NCBI GenBank assembly: GCA_964342305.1 | Contig: CAYFGK010000003.1 | Coordinates: 47,410-111,409, forward strand | Source of the DNA: DT-110 sp964342305 | GTDB taxonomy: Bacteria > Bacteroidota > Bacteroidia > Chitinophagales > Saprospiraceae | Length of the DNA: 64,000 nt | Direction of reading: 5' to 3' | Shown here: positions 33,429-41,689 of the stretch, piece by piece | Numbering within the stretch: the first letter of the stretch is position 1 | Layout: every line of letters starts with the position of its first letter | The notes under the pieces: model-generated | Told to the model about the DNA's origin: nothing | Databases searched by the model: none | What the model saw: the letters and a program-made list of their open reading frames with translations, nothing else | Translations under genes and position numbers: made by a program

Positions 33429-34564
33429 GCAAGTTTGGTTTTAGTGGCTACGGGAACGGGCGGATGTTCTTGTAAAAAGGAAACGACCTCCCCGGGTACG
33501 TCGGTAATATGCAACAGATCGGCATAGGTGCGGCCGTGCGCCAATTGTTTGAGCAGGGGATAGATCAGGGTATCAATCTGGTATCGGTGAGTACCCAGAA
33601 AGACCATCGGGCTGTAGTAATTAAAAGTGCCGTAGTGGTTTTGGGTAGCATCCATAAAGATTTCCTGGGTGGTGCCGGCACTGCCCGGAGCAAACACAAT
33701 ACCGTACAGGCTGATGGCCAGCAGCGTGTCTTCGCGCAGACTATTGGAAAAATACTTAGCGATATGTGAGGCAAACAGATTACTGGGTTCGTGCCCGTAA
33801 AACCAGGTCGGGATGGCGAGCGAATCCCCACCGGTCGGATAGCGATCGATCACCATCATCGCTTTTTCGTGGTATCCGGGACTGGTATAGTGAGGGGCTT
33901 CCGCCAAAAGCTCGATCGCTTCGTTCAGGGCTTCCTGCGGTTTTCCCGCCATATACGCACCGAGGTTAGCGGCCTCCATAATGCCCGGCCCTCCACCAGA
34001 TACTACGAAGTAATCGGCTTCCGCCAAAAGCTTGGCAGTTTTTGCCGAAAGGCTAAAAAAAGGAGCATCCCGGCGTATCCCGTGACCACCCATAAAACCA
34101 ACACAACGCTCGGTGGTCATACCGCCGTTATCAAACTCCAATAGCTCCCGCAGTGCATCATCGATAGCGTGATCATGCAGTCGCTGCCACAGCGCTTCGT
34201 TAATGGGTGGATTAAAGCGGGATTTTACAAAATGTTCGTAAATCAATAAATCCCGACTCTGGTCTTTCTGATCATTATATCCTTCCAGCAATTCCCGCCA
34301 GGTATACAGTCCGGTGCGGAACGGGTGGTAAGGAAGCCCCTCCGGCTCGCGAAACACGTGAGCACCCTGCCTGATGGCGTGCAGTTCCTGGTCTTCATTC
34401 AGCGTACAACCCAGCAGGGTCGTGGTAGGGTCAAGAGTCATCCGAAACCAGTCGCCATCGACGGCTGTGAGACCAAGGCCCTGCAGGGTGCAATGGCGCA
34501 GGTCACTACCTTGCTTTTGCAGGTCAGCTACGGTCAGGATGCGAATATCGGGTGTTGGGTTCAT
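33425..34564 (-). CDS. LOG-family (lysine-decarboxylase-like fold) protein
   Basis: The protein has 379 residues, longer than the ~190-residue LOG enzymes because of an N-terminal extension. The core Rossmann domain shows VSGGGPGIMEAANLGA and, further on, FAPGSAGTTQEIFMDATQ, a variant of the PGGxGTxxE signature in which the second Gly-Gly is Gly-Ser. LOG proteins release nucleobase from cytokinin-type nucleotide monophosphates; whether this one does is uncertain given the changed motif. Overlapping stops and starts join it to coaE and to the next exported protein. It contains three GNRA mini-hairpins. Confidence 0.88.
   Translation of the reverse strand: MNPTPDIRILTVADLQKQGSDLRHCTLQGLGLTAVDGDWFRMTLDPTTTLLGCTLNEDQELHAIRQGAHVFREPEGLPYHPFRTGLYTWRELLEGYNDQKDQSRDLLIYEHFVKSRFNPPINEALWQRLHDHAIDDALRELLEFDNGGMTTERCVGFMGGHGIRRDAPFFSLSAKTAKLLAEADYFVVSGGGPGIMEAANLGAYMAGKPQEALNEAIELLAEAPHYTSPGYHEKAMMVIDRYPTGGDSLAIPTWFYGHEPSNLFASHIAKYFSNSLREDTLLAISLYGIVFAPGSAGTTQEIFMDATQNHYGTFNYYSPMVFLGTHRYQIDTLIYPLLKQLAHGRTYADLLHITDVPGEVVSFLQEHPPVPVATKTKLA
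33896..33909 (-). repeat. GNRA mini-hairpin, GGAA loop
   Basis: Reads TTTT-GGC-GGAA-GCC on the minus strand inside the LOG gene, encoding LLAEAP. Confidence 0.85.
34016..34029 (-). repeat. GNRA mini-hairpin, GGAA loop
   Basis: Reads TTTT-GGC-GGAA-GCC on the minus strand inside the LOG gene, encoding LLAEAD. It is 9 nt from an opposed copy at 34039. Confidence 0.85.
34039..34053 (+). repeat. GNRA mini-hairpin, swapped stem, GAAA loop
   Basis: Reads TTTTT-GCC-GAAA-GGC on the plus strand inside the LOG gene, facing away from the copy at 34016-34029. Confidence 0.85.
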
Positions 34565-35166
34565 GCCTTTCTCTTTGTGGCTTTTGCCAAAAGCTCGTGG
34601 TGAATACGCCAGACCTGTTGCACCAGAGATTGCTGGCCATCGTTTACAATGAGGAAATCAGCTCGTTCATCTTTTTCAGATTGGGGCCACTGACGGTCCA
34701 TGCGCGCGCGAACTTCGGCCTCACTCAGACCGTCGCGCTCCCGCACCCGCTGGATACGCAAAGGTTCAGGGGCCGTAACCACCAACATAACATCGACCAT
34801 TTTGTAACCGCCGCTTTCGTACAGCAAGGCTGCTTCGCGAAGAGTGTACGGATAATTGTGGTACTTTTCATTCCACCGTGCTGTGTCCCGCCATACCGCC
34901 GGATGCACCAGGCCGTTCAATGCCAGCAGCTTTTCTTCGTTACCGAAAACCTGCCCGGCAATCCACGCCCGGTCGAGGGTGCCGTCTTTTCGGTAAGCCT
35001 CGTCTCCCAGCAGTTTCTGAATGCTTTCGCGCAGCCCGGAATCAGTAACCATGAGCTCCTTGGCCCGGTCGTCGGCGTAATAAACCGGTACGTCCAGGAC
35101 TTCAAATAAACGGCAGACGGTCGTTTTCCCGCTGCCAATTCCGCCGGTAATACCTACTTGCAACAT
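34561..35166 (-). CDS. coaE: Dephospho-CoA kinase
   Basis: The ATG at 35166 (MLQVGITGGIGSGKTTVCRLF) is chosen; the open frame extends upstream but the P-loop should lie at the N-terminus. The protein has 201 residues, the normal size. The P-loop GGIGSGKT, VYYADDRAKELM, LVHPAVW and an ARMDRQWPQSEKDERADFLIVNDG lid/nucleotide region are all characteristic. It performs the last step of coenzyme A synthesis. A 4-nt overlap (ATGA) couples it to the LOG gene. The upstream nuclease gene diverges from it. Confidence 0.96.
   Translation of the reverse strand: MLQVGITGGIGSGKTTVCRLFEVLDVPVYYADDRAKELMVTDSGLRESIQKLLGDEAYRKDGTLDRAWIAGQVFGNEEKLLALNGLVHPAVWRDTARWNEKYHNYPYTLREAALLYESGGYKMVDVMLVVTAPEPLRIQRVRERDGLSEAEVRARMDRQWPQSEKDERADFLIVNDGQQSLVQQVWRIHHELLAKATKRKA
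34579..34592 (-). repeat. Mini-hairpin variant, AAAA loop
   Basis: Reads TTTT-GGC-AAAA-GCC on the minus strand, at the 3' end of coaE, encoding LLAKA. The stem fits but the loop breaks the GNRA rule. Confidence 0.5.
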
Positions 35167-35271
35167 GGATTCGATCAGGTTAAGAAGCTGTTTGAACAGA
35201 GACCATTCTGGTCGGGACAGTTGGCACAATTTACTATTTTTACCGGGCAACCACGAAAAAGAGCGGCTGCT

Positions 35272-36174
35272 ATGGCAAAATTCAGAATGAACCACGCCCG
35301 ACAGGGTAAAGGTGGTGGAACCACTATCATCCGCGTGGGTATTTTCGCCGCCCTGCTTAGCGGCTTATTTTTTGTCTACAACTTCCTGACCGGCGGCAAA
35401 GCCGATACGGACGGTTGGAGTAACGATCGCGTCACACCGGCCGATACTGTCGACGACCGGTCTTATTATCTGCCCGCGGGCGGATACGGGGAAGTGGTTC
35501 ACCACGAGTTCTTCAGTCTGTCCTACGATGAGCAACACGAGCAGGCCGAATGGGTCGCCTACGTACTCACTCGCGACCGCGTGAATGCGGATGGGTTTGA
35601 TCGCAGCGAAGACTTTCGGGAAGATCCCCTGGTCCGCACCGGCAGCGCCCGGCTGGCTGATTATCGCGGTAGTGGTTACGACCGCGGACACCTCGTACCC
35701 GCCGACGATATGTCGTTCGATCCGGTGGCTATTGCCGAAACCTTTTACCTTAGTAATATTAGCCCCATGGCGCGGGATTTCAATACGGGTATTTGGCGCG
35801 AGCTGGAAACCAACGTGCAAAGCTGGGCCCGCCAGCACAAAAAAATCTACGTCATTGCCGGACCCGTTCTCAACGAAGAGGGTAAGGGAAGTATTGGTGA
35901 CAATGCCATTACCATCCCCAACTATTTCTATAAGGTGGTGTTGGACCTTTCCGAACCGGGTCTGAAGGGAATTGGTTTTATCCTGCCCAATACGCTTACC
36001 TACGAGCCCTTGCATACCTTTGCCATATCGATCGATGAGGTAGAGGAACGCACGGGACTCGACTTCTTCCCGGACCTGATGCCCCGCGACCTGGAAACAG
36101 ATATCGAAAGTAACCTGAATATTGACCTTTGGCCTTTTAGCAAGGCTGCTCACGACCAACGACTCGGACAATAA
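35272..36174 (+). CDS. Membrane-anchored DNA/RNA non-specific endonuclease (EndoG/NUC1)
   Basis: The ATG at 35272 gives 300 residues with an N-terminal membrane segment (about 20-38, IIRVGIFAALLSGLFFVYNFL); the frame is open further upstream but without sense. The beta-beta-alpha-Me nuclease signature DRGH is in YDRGHLVPADDM, with the downstream Asn in LSNISPMARDFNTGIWRELE. It would cleave DNA and RNA with Mg2+ outside the cytoplasmic membrane, perhaps for nutrient uptake from nucleic acid. It diverges from coaE and runs into the HerA-like ATPase gene after 10 nt. Confidence 0.92.
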   Translation: MAKFRMNHARQGKGGGTTIIRVGIFAALLSGLFFVYNFLTGGKADTDGWSNDRVTPADTVDDRSYYLPAGGYGEVVHHEFFSLSYDEQHEQAEWVAYVLTRDRVNADGFDRSEDFREDPLVRTGSARLADYRGSGYDRGHLVPADDMSFDPVAIAETFYLSNISPMARDFNTGIWRELETNVQSWARQHKKIYVIAGPVLNEEGKGSIGDNAITIPNYFYKVVLDLSEPGLKGIGFILPNTLTYEPLHTFAISIDEVEERTGLDFFPDLMPRDLETDIESNLNIDLWPFSKAAHDQRLGQ

Positions 36175-36184
36175 ACATTACAAT

Positions 36185-37726
36185 ATGGCAGACGAAAAAC
36201 GCTTCAATCAAGACATGAACGCCGGATACACCTTTGAGGGCCCATCTATAGACCTGGGGGGAGCCATGCTCAACGGAAAAACTCAAACCGGCACCATCGT
36301 ACGCGTACCGATGGAAACCCTGAACCGCCATGGCCTGATTAGTGGCAGTACCGGTACGGGTAAAACGAAAAGTCTGCAAATCCTGGCCGAGCAATTATCC
36401 AGGGAAGGCGTGCCATCCTTACTGATGGATGTCAAAGGAGACCTCAGTGGTATCGCAGTACCGAGCGACGGGCACAAAAAGATCGACGAGCGCCACGAGG
36501 CCATTGGTTTCCCCTTCGAAGCCGGTGACAGCCCGGTAGAATTTCTGACTTTATCCGACGAGCCGGGGGTACGCCTGCGGGCCACGCTCACCGAATTCGG
36601 TCCCGTCCTCTTCGCACGAATGCTCGATTTATCCGAGGCACAGCAAGGTATTATGGCCGTCGTGTTCAAGTATTGCGACGACAACGATATTCCCCTCATC
36701 GACCTGAACGATCTGCGCAAGACCCTCAATTATATGACCGATGAAGGCAAAGAGGAAATCGAAGATATGTACGGTCGACTGAGCACCAACTCGGTCAGCG
36801 CTATTTTGCGAAAGCTCATTGAATTGGAGCAGCAGGGAGCAGATCGGTTCTTCGGTGAACGAAGTTTCGATGTGCAGGATCTCCTGCGCACCGATCAGGA
36901 TGGAAGGGGGGTCGTGAGCATTGTTCGCCTGACCGACATCCAGGATCGGCCCATGCTTTTCTCGACCTTTATGCTGCAAATGATGGCCGAGATTTATAGC
37001 ACCTTCCCCGAAGAAGGAGACATGGACAAACCCAAATTGGTAATCTTCATCGACGAGGCACATCTTGTCTTTGAGGAGGCCTCCGATACGCTGCTGGATC
37101 AGCTCGAAGTGATGGTGAAACTGATCCGATCCAAAGGGGTGGGCCTTTACTTTGTCACTCAAAATCCGGTGGATATCCCCGAAGCGGTACTCAGCCAGTT
37201 GGGCTTTAAATTACAACACGCCCTGCGGGCTTTTACCGCAAAAGACCGTAAGGCCATCCGCCTGGCCGCCCAGAACTTCCCGGAAACGGATTATTACGAT
37301 GTCGACGAACTGCTCACCCAATTGGGGATCGGTGAGGCCCTGATCACCGTCCTCAACGAAAAAGGTATTCCAACGCCCCTGGCGCACACTATGCTGCGCG
37401 CTCCCCAATCCCGTATGGATGTACTGACCCAGCGGGAGATCAATCGAATCATTGACCGCTCGGAAATCATCGATCATTACAATGAGGAGATCGACCGGGA
37501 AAGTGCCGAGGAGATCTTGCAAAAAAAGATCGATTTCGCAAAGGAGGCCGATGAGATCGCCCGCAAACAAGCCGAGAAAGAGAAGATCAAAAAAACATCC
37601 CGCCGCAAAGAGGAATCCGTTATTGAGCAGATCATGAACAATACCACCACCCGCCAGATCGGTCGCACCGTCGCCCGTGAACTGACACGGGGGCTGTTGT
37701 CGGTGCTGGGGGCGAAGAAGAGATAG
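36185..37726 (+). CDS. HerA-like ATPase of the DUF853/YjgR type
   Basis: The ATG at 36185 (MADEKRFNQDMNAG) gives 513 residues. Walker A is GSTGTGKTKS; Walker B is LVIFIDEAHLVF. GVGLYFVTQNPVDIPEAVLSQLGFKLQHALRAFT follows, the sensor region of HerA/FtsK-class ATPases. DUF853 members are hexameric motor-like ATPases of unknown role; no NurA-like nuclease is adjacent, but the EndoG-type gene lies 10 nt upstream. The C-terminus is charged (AKEADEIARKQAEKEKIKK). A large word palindrome follows the stop. Confidence 0.92.
   Translation: MADEKRFNQDMNAGYTFEGPSIDLGGAMLNGKTQTGTIVRVPMETLNRHGLISGSTGTGKTKSLQILAEQLSREGVPSLLMDVKGDLSGIAVPSDGHKKIDERHEAIGFPFEAGDSPVEFLTLSDEPGVRLRATLTEFGPVLFARMLDLSEAQQGIMAVVFKYCDDNDIPLIDLNDLRKTLNYMTDEGKEEIEDMYGRLSTNSVSAILRKLIELEQQGADRFFGERSFDVQDLLRTDQDGRGVVSIVRLTDIQDRPMLFSTFMLQMMAEIYSTFPEEGDMDKPKLVIFIDEAHLVFEEASDTLLDQLEVMVKLIRSKGVGLYFVTQNPVDIPEAVLSQLGFKLQHALRAFTAKDRKAIRLAAQNFPETDYYDVDELLTQLGIGEALITVLNEKGIPTPLAHTMLRAPQSRMDVLTQREINRIIDRSEIIDHYNEEIDRESAEEILQKKIDFAKEADEIARKQAEKEKIKKTSRRKEESVIEQIMNNTTTRQIGRTVARELTRGLLSVLGAKKR
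36804..36815 (+). repeat. Short-stem GNRA mini-hairpin variant
   Basis: TTTT followed by GC-GAAA-GC inside the HerA-like gene, encoding ILRKL. Confidence 0.5.
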
Positions 37727-37732
37727 GGGGAG

Positions 37733-37886
37733 TTGGAGAGAGGGGGAGTTGGAGAGAGGGAGAGTTGGAGAGAGGGAGAGTTGGAGAGAGGGAGAGTTGG
37801 AGTTTGCTTCCCATTCCCCCATTCCCCCATTCCCCCATTCTCCCATTCCCCCTTTCTCCCTTTCTCCCATTCCCCCATTCCCCATT
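37733..37886. repeat. Purine/pyrimidine word palindrome between convergent genes
   Basis: The left arm (37733-37805) repeats GGGAGAGTTGGAGAGA without C; the right arm (37810-37886) repeats CCCATTCCCC without G. The two arms pair imperfectly into a very long hairpin. It lies between the stops of the HerA-like and rhodanese genes, where a bidirectional terminator would be expected. Confidence 0.8.
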
Positions 37887-37894
37887 CCGCTCTT

Positions 37895-38923
37895 TCAATC
37901 CTGTAAGGATTTATTAAGTTCGGCCAGCAGACGCTGGTGCTCCAGCTCATCCACGTCGCTTTCAATGGGCAGAGACGTATCCTGCAACGCGTAATAACTC
38001 CATTCGATCCAGGAGCCATCATAATTGCGCACATTGGGGTATCCAAGAATCTCCGTAAGGACGAAGGTGGTGTGAGCCGACCGGACTCCACTCTGGCAAT
38101 AGGCAATAATGGTCTTTTCAGGAGTGATACCGGCCTGTTCAAAATTGTATCTAAGGTCTTTCAGGGACTTGAATCGGTGATCACCGTGCAGATCCACCGC
38201 ATCGGACCAATTCAGGTGCACTGATCCGGGAATGCGCCCGTAGGTGAAAGCGCCCTTTTTATAGGGATAGCACACTCCCTTATCGATATACGGAATTCCA
38301 CGATATTCTTCCGGCTCCCGGGTGTCGAGTAGGACATAGTTGGTATCCTGCAGCAATTGGATTAGCTCGTCTTTTTCAATGAGACGTGCCAGGTCGGGTG
38401 CACGTTCGAACTGATAGTTAACGGGGGCAGGGACTCGGGCTGCTAGTGTGTCGAGAGCATACCCATCTATGGTCCAGGCCACTTTACCGCCATTCAAAAC
38501 GAAGGCTTGCTCGTGGCCGTACATGTGTAGCATCCACCACAGTCGCAAAGCGTCGGCACTTCCTTTTACATCGTAAAGCACAATGGAATCACCAGGCGAA
38601 ATACCGTGCCTGCCAAGCAGCGCTGCCATTTCCGTTGGTGTCATTCGCATACCTTCGTAGGCATGTCCATCACCTTCGTAATCGGGCCTCCACAGCGACA
38701 GGGCTCCCGGCAGATGTCCTGCGTTGTATTCGCCGGTTTTACTCAGTTCGATCAAACGAATGGATGACTGGTGCTTGAGAAGATGTGCCAGGTCGGCAGG
38801 CTCCATCAGGAAGTCGGATAACGGATGGGATGGCAGTGGTGCCTCCTTTTGGCATCCGGTCAGAATAAAGGCGGACCATAATACCAGGATGGCCCACCTA
38901 CGATTGGTAAGGGTGTACAGCAT
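37895..38923 (-). CDS. Two-domain rhodanese sulfurtransferase lipoprotein
   Basis: The protein has 342 residues, with a lipoprotein signal peptide and lipobox LTGC (Cys about residue 24). Two rhodanese domains follow. In the first, the active-site position reads VLYDVKGSADALRL without Cys and is probably inactive. The second has IIAYCQSGVRSAHT (active Cys) and NYDGSWIEWS, the tail signature of thiosulfate or mercaptopyruvate sulfurtransferases. It would transfer sulfane sulfur in the periplasm; the donor is unknown. Confidence 0.9.
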   Translation of the reverse strand: MLYTLTNRRWAILVLWSAFILTGCQKEAPLPSHPLSDFLMEPADLAHLLKHQSSIRLIELSKTGEYNAGHLPGALSLWRPDYEGDGHAYEGMRMTPTEMAALLGRHGISPGDSIVLYDVKGSADALRLWWMLHMYGHEQAFVLNGGKVAWTIDGYALDTLAARVPAPVNYQFERAPDLARLIEKDELIQLLQDTNYVLLDTREPEEYRGIPYIDKGVCYPYKKGAFTYGRIPGSVHLNWSDAVDLHGDHRFKSLKDLRYNFEQAGITPEKTIIAYCQSGVRSAHTTFVLTEILGYPNVRNYDGSWIEWSYYALQDTSLPIESDVDELEHQRLLAELNKSLQD

Positions 38924-38952
38924 ATCGATGCATTTAAGGTGGTCAAAAAGAA

Positions 38953-38977
38953 GTCAGGAGGACTCAAAGCTCCTGAC
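38953..38977 (-). terminator. Hairpin terminator behind the thioredoxin-like gene
   Basis: GTCAGGAG (38953-38960) and CTCCTGAC (38970-38977) pair perfectly; read leftwards TTCTTTTTGACC follows. It would end transcription of the thioredoxin-like gene before the rhodanese gene starts at 38923. Confidence 0.6.
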
Positions 38978-39063
38978 ATTAGCATCGGCTGTAAGATTGA
39001 ATTGGCAGGGTAGGGGTGACTATCGCATGAAGATATGAAAAAGTATTCATATGAAAAATAGAT

Positions 39064-39175
39064 CCTCAGGTGCTGCGGATCAAGATTCGTTACCCCGGGG
39101 ATAATCCTGGCCGATCCTCCGGATCGACTTTTCATCGCCCCGTAATTATTGCTTTTTGAACCGCAGCACCTGAGG
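39064..39175. repeat. 112-nt element with a perfect 15-bp terminal inverted repeat
   Basis: CCTCAGGTGCTGCGG (39064-39078) pairs with CCGCAGCACCTGAGG (39161-39175). The inside holds a smaller hairpin CGATCC/GGATCG near 39112-39126. It starts 12 nt after the thioredoxin-like stop. It could be a short non-autonomous mobile element or a structured RNA. Confidence 0.75.
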
Positions 39176-39186
39176 ACCGGTTTCCA

Positions 39187-39741
39187 CTAATTCTTATCAT
39201 CCTCCACTGCGGCCTGGTAGGTGCGTTGGTAGGAAGACCAGGGCGTATGCATATATTGATTGTCACCGAAATAGGTAGCAATGGTCTCGAACTGGGACGG
39301 TGTTTTATATCCCACGATGGACTGGATCATCTCCTGTTCCTCATCGAGGAAAACTACGGTGGGATAACTCAGGCGGCCGCGCAGCAGAAGGGCAGCGAGT
39401 TCGTGATAACCACGGGTGCCACTTTTTGAGTATTTGTAGACCTGCCCCTGATAGGTAAGTTCCTGCTTTTGTTCAGCATCGAACTTAACGGCGTAAAAAT
39501 GTTCGTTGATATACCGGGCGATTTCCGGATTCTCGAGTGTTTTCTCATCCATGCGGCGGCACCAGTTGCACCATTGGGTATATACATTGACCAAGACTTT
39601 GCGGGGTTGTTGCTCCATCTTCACCATAGCCTCCTCCCACGACAACCACTCGACCTGATCCTCTGTTTGAGCCGACAAACTCAGGGGCAGAAGAATACAG
39701 ATCGATGCCAACAACACGAGTTGTATTGGACGTTTTCTCAT
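39187..39741 (-). CDS. Exported thioredoxin-like protein (CNWC)
   Basis: The ATG at 39741 (MRKRPIQLVLLASICILLPLSL) is chosen because it begins a clear signal peptide ending LSAQ; the frame is open 48 nt further up. The protein has 184 residues. VNVYTQWCNWCRRMDEKTLENPEIARYINEHFYAVKFDAE carries the CxxC redox site CNWC in a thioredoxin fold of the DUF255-like/TlpA-like group, and YPTVVFLDEE holds the conserved cis-Pro. It probably acts as a periplasmic disulfide reductase. Confidence 0.88.
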   Translation of the reverse strand: MRKRPIQLVLLASICILLPLSLSAQTEDQVEWLSWEEAMVKMEQQPRKVLVNVYTQWCNWCRRMDEKTLENPEIARYINEHFYAVKFDAEQKQELTYQGQVYKYSKSGTRGYHELAALLLRGRLSYPTVVFLDEEQEMIQSIVGYKTPSQFETIATYFGDNQYMHTPWSSYQRTYQAAVEDDKN

Positions 39742-39843
39742 CTTTCTGGTTTGAATAGATACCAAGCGTTTCTTTTGCCTAAGTAACAAAAAATGCCCGC
39801 TGCGTATGTGGTTGTTTTGGGACTTTAAAGGATGTTTAACGCT

Positions 39844-40884
39844 TTACTGACGGTAGAATACTTGTATTCGATCTTTGTCCAGACTCCATTCTGTTGCAGG
39901 CTCTGACGGCAGGGTAGGGGCGGGTATGCCTTCCGGCAAAAAAGCGGGTCCGATCCCGATCCGGGCTTCATCCCACAGTCCGCGGCCAATCAGGTCGTTG
40001 AGGATCAGGGCACCACCTTCAACGGTAAGGTGGCTAATAGACCGTTGGGCTAAGTGGTGAAGTAAGTACGACCATTGTTCTTCGCCTTCCGGCAAAAGCA
40101 GGTAGTCGTTTTTTGGCGAAAGCCAGGAAGGAGGGGAAGGGTTTCCACCTACGAGCAGGGTAGGCATGCCATCCTGAAAAATACGCAGATCCGGACCAAG
40201 TCGTCCGGATCTGTCCAGTACAATTCGCAAAGGTTGAGGCCCTTCGAAAAAACGATCGGTCAGCTGCGGATCATCACTTAGTACTGTTTGGGAGCCAACC
40301 AGGATGGCATCCGTGTGCGTACGCCAGCGGTGAACCAGTCGCTGAGTAATGGGACCGGTAATCGGAAATTGCCTACGGTCGGTGGGTGCAAAAAAACCTG
40401 CATCGGTCCGGGCAAATTTGAGGAGAATATACGGACGTTCCTCCTGCACGTAGGTATTGCGAATGCTCGCCAGGCGCAGACCTTCGGCTTCGAGTACCCC
40501 TTCGATGACCTCAACGCCTGCTTTACGCAGAATAGCTACCCCCTGCCCGGCGACGCCAGCTGTCTGGTCGCGGCAGCTGATAACCACCCTGGATATCCCT
40601 TCGCGCCGGATCAGATCAGTACAGGGCGGAGTGCGGCCAAATATGCAGCAAGGCTCCAGCGACACGTAGAGGGTAGCACTGGAGATATGGGTACGCAAAG
40701 CCTCCGGAACACTTTGCACGGCATTCACTTCTGCGTGTGCCTGCCCGTGTGCCCGATGAAACCCTTCACCGATGATCCGGCCATTCCAGACCAAAACGGC
40801 ACCGACCATAGGGTTCGGTGAAACCCGACCCGCGCCCAGCCGGGCCAGATCGAAACAACGGCGCATATACTGCTCATGTCCCAT
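39844..40884 (-). CDS. ribD: Bifunctional riboflavin biosynthesis protein RibD
   Basis: The protein has 346 residues. The N-terminal deaminase has zinc ligands in HAEVNAV and PCCIFGRTPPCTDLI; the C-terminal reductase begins near residue 150 (PYILLKFARTDAGFFAP) and shows VEGGALILNDLI. The two domains deaminate and then reduce the pyrimidine intermediate of riboflavin synthesis. Three GNRA mini-hairpins lie inside, in the reductase (WLSPKN, LLLPEGE, FLPEGI), and one lies just upstream at 40900-40913. Confidence 0.95.
   Translation of the reverse strand: MGHEQYMRRCFDLARLGAGRVSPNPMVGAVLVWNGRIIGEGFHRAHGQAHAEVNAVQSVPEALRTHISSATLYVSLEPCCIFGRTPPCTDLIRREGISRVVISCRDQTAGVAGQGVAILRKAGVEVIEGVLEAEGLRLASIRNTYVQEERPYILLKFARTDAGFFAPTDRRQFPITGPITQRLVHRWRTHTDAILVGSQTVLSDDPQLTDRFFEGPQPLRIVLDRSGRLGPDLRIFQDGMPTLLVGGNPSPPSWLSPKNDYLLLPEGEEQWSYLLHHLAQRSISHLTVEGGALILNDLIGRGLWDEARIGIGPAFLPEGIPAPTLPSEPATEWSLDKDRIQVFYRQ
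39928..39943 (-). repeat. GNRA mini-hairpin, swapped stem, GGAA loop
   Basis: Reads TTTTTT-GCC-GGAA-GGC on the minus strand inside ribD, encoding FLPEGI. Confidence 0.85.
40084..40097 (-). repeat. GNRA mini-hairpin, swapped stem, GGAA loop
   Basis: Reads TTTT-GCC-GGAA-GGC on the minus strand inside ribD, encoding LLPEGE. Confidence 0.85.
40109..40124 (+). repeat. GNRA mini-hairpin, GAAA loop
   Basis: Reads TTTTTT-GGC-GAAA-GCC on the plus strand inside ribD, 11 nt from the copy at 40084 and opposed to it. Confidence 0.85.
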
Positions 40885-40899
40885 GATACTACCTATTCC

Positions 40900-40913
40900 T
40901 TTTGGCGAAAGCC
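40900..40913 (+). repeat. GNRA mini-hairpin, GAAA loop, upstream of ribD
   Basis: Reads TTTT-GGC-GAAA-GCC on the plus strand, 16 nt upstream of the leftward ribD ATG, in its leader or promoter region. Confidence 0.85.
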
Positions 40914-41104
40914 CAGTTAGCAGCTAAAAAATAGCCAGATGTGGAAATTACGCACAAAGACTTCTCTGAGTACTGTATTGATTAATTTTTTGTATATTTA
41001 AATTGTAAACCCCACCCATCAAATCTTCTACGACTTATCCCTTAGCATACACTTGGTCCCATGGACGCTCACCGTAACTATTTTGTTAACCAAATATAGG
41101 TCTC

Positions 41105-41689
41105 GTGTTATATAAGGTGAAGCTCAAAAACGCGGAGGATACTATCTTGCTGGATGATCAAGTATACGAATACCTCACATCTGACCCATACCTCGTTCGC
41201 GTTGATTTTATCAATAACCTGCGCAAGCACAGTAGCGGATGTGCCGTCTTTCAGAAAACCTGGAAGAAAGCCGATGGCGGTTATAAAACCGAAACCATTT
41301 ACCTACACAAAATCATTGCCGAAAAGTTTTTATCGGATGGTAAGCAAGGTAAGCGGAATTTGGTCGGCGCCAAAAACGGGAACAAACTGGATTGTCGGTT
41401 AGAGAATCTGGTATACCGGTCCCGCTCGGTCGCCAGCCGCAAGCGAAAATCGAGTAGTAAGGTCGGTTATACCGGCGTGTACAAGGAAAACAATCGCTAT
41501 CGGGCCGTGATTTCTGTGAACCGCAAATCGGTGCACATCGGCATGTACCCAACGGCTGAAGAAGCAGCCCTGGCGTACAACAAAATGTCGCGCAAACTTT
41601 ACGGAGATGACGGTAAGATCAACGTGATCAAGTCGCGATCTGAAAATGAAGGTAGCAGTCAGTTAGAATCCACTAAGAAGGAAGCCTAG
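41105..41689 (+). CDS. AP2-domain protein with degenerate HNH-like N-terminal part
   Basis: The protein has 194 residues from a GTG start; no better upstream start is seen. Residues ~65-105 (IYLHKIIAEKFL ... GNKLDCRLENLVYRS) follow the pattern of HNH homing endonucleases (HRLVAEAF ... HIDGNKxNNRLDNLxW), but the catalytic His of the HIDGNK box is replaced (GAKNGNK). Residues ~118-172 (GYTGVYKENNRYRAVISVN ... YPTAEEAALAYNKMSRKLYG) are an AP2/ERF DNA-binding domain. It looks like a nuclease relative that kept DNA binding and lost cutting. Its stop overlaps the mnmD stop (CTAG). Confidence 0.85.
   Translation: MLYKVKLKNAEDTILLDDQVYEYLTSDPYLVRVDFINNLRKHSSGCAVFQKTWKKADGGYKTETIYLHKIIAEKFLSDGKQGKRNLVGAKNGNKLDCRLENLVYRSRSVASRKRKSSSKVGYTGVYKENNRYRAVISVNRKSVHIGMYPTAEEAALAYNKMSRKLYGDDGKINVIKSRSENEGSSQLESTKKEA

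Noticed and set aside
37733..37886. Possible CRISPR or tandem-repeat array
   Set aside because: Words are too short and irregular, with no constant repeat and no spacers of even length; the arms pair with each other instead.
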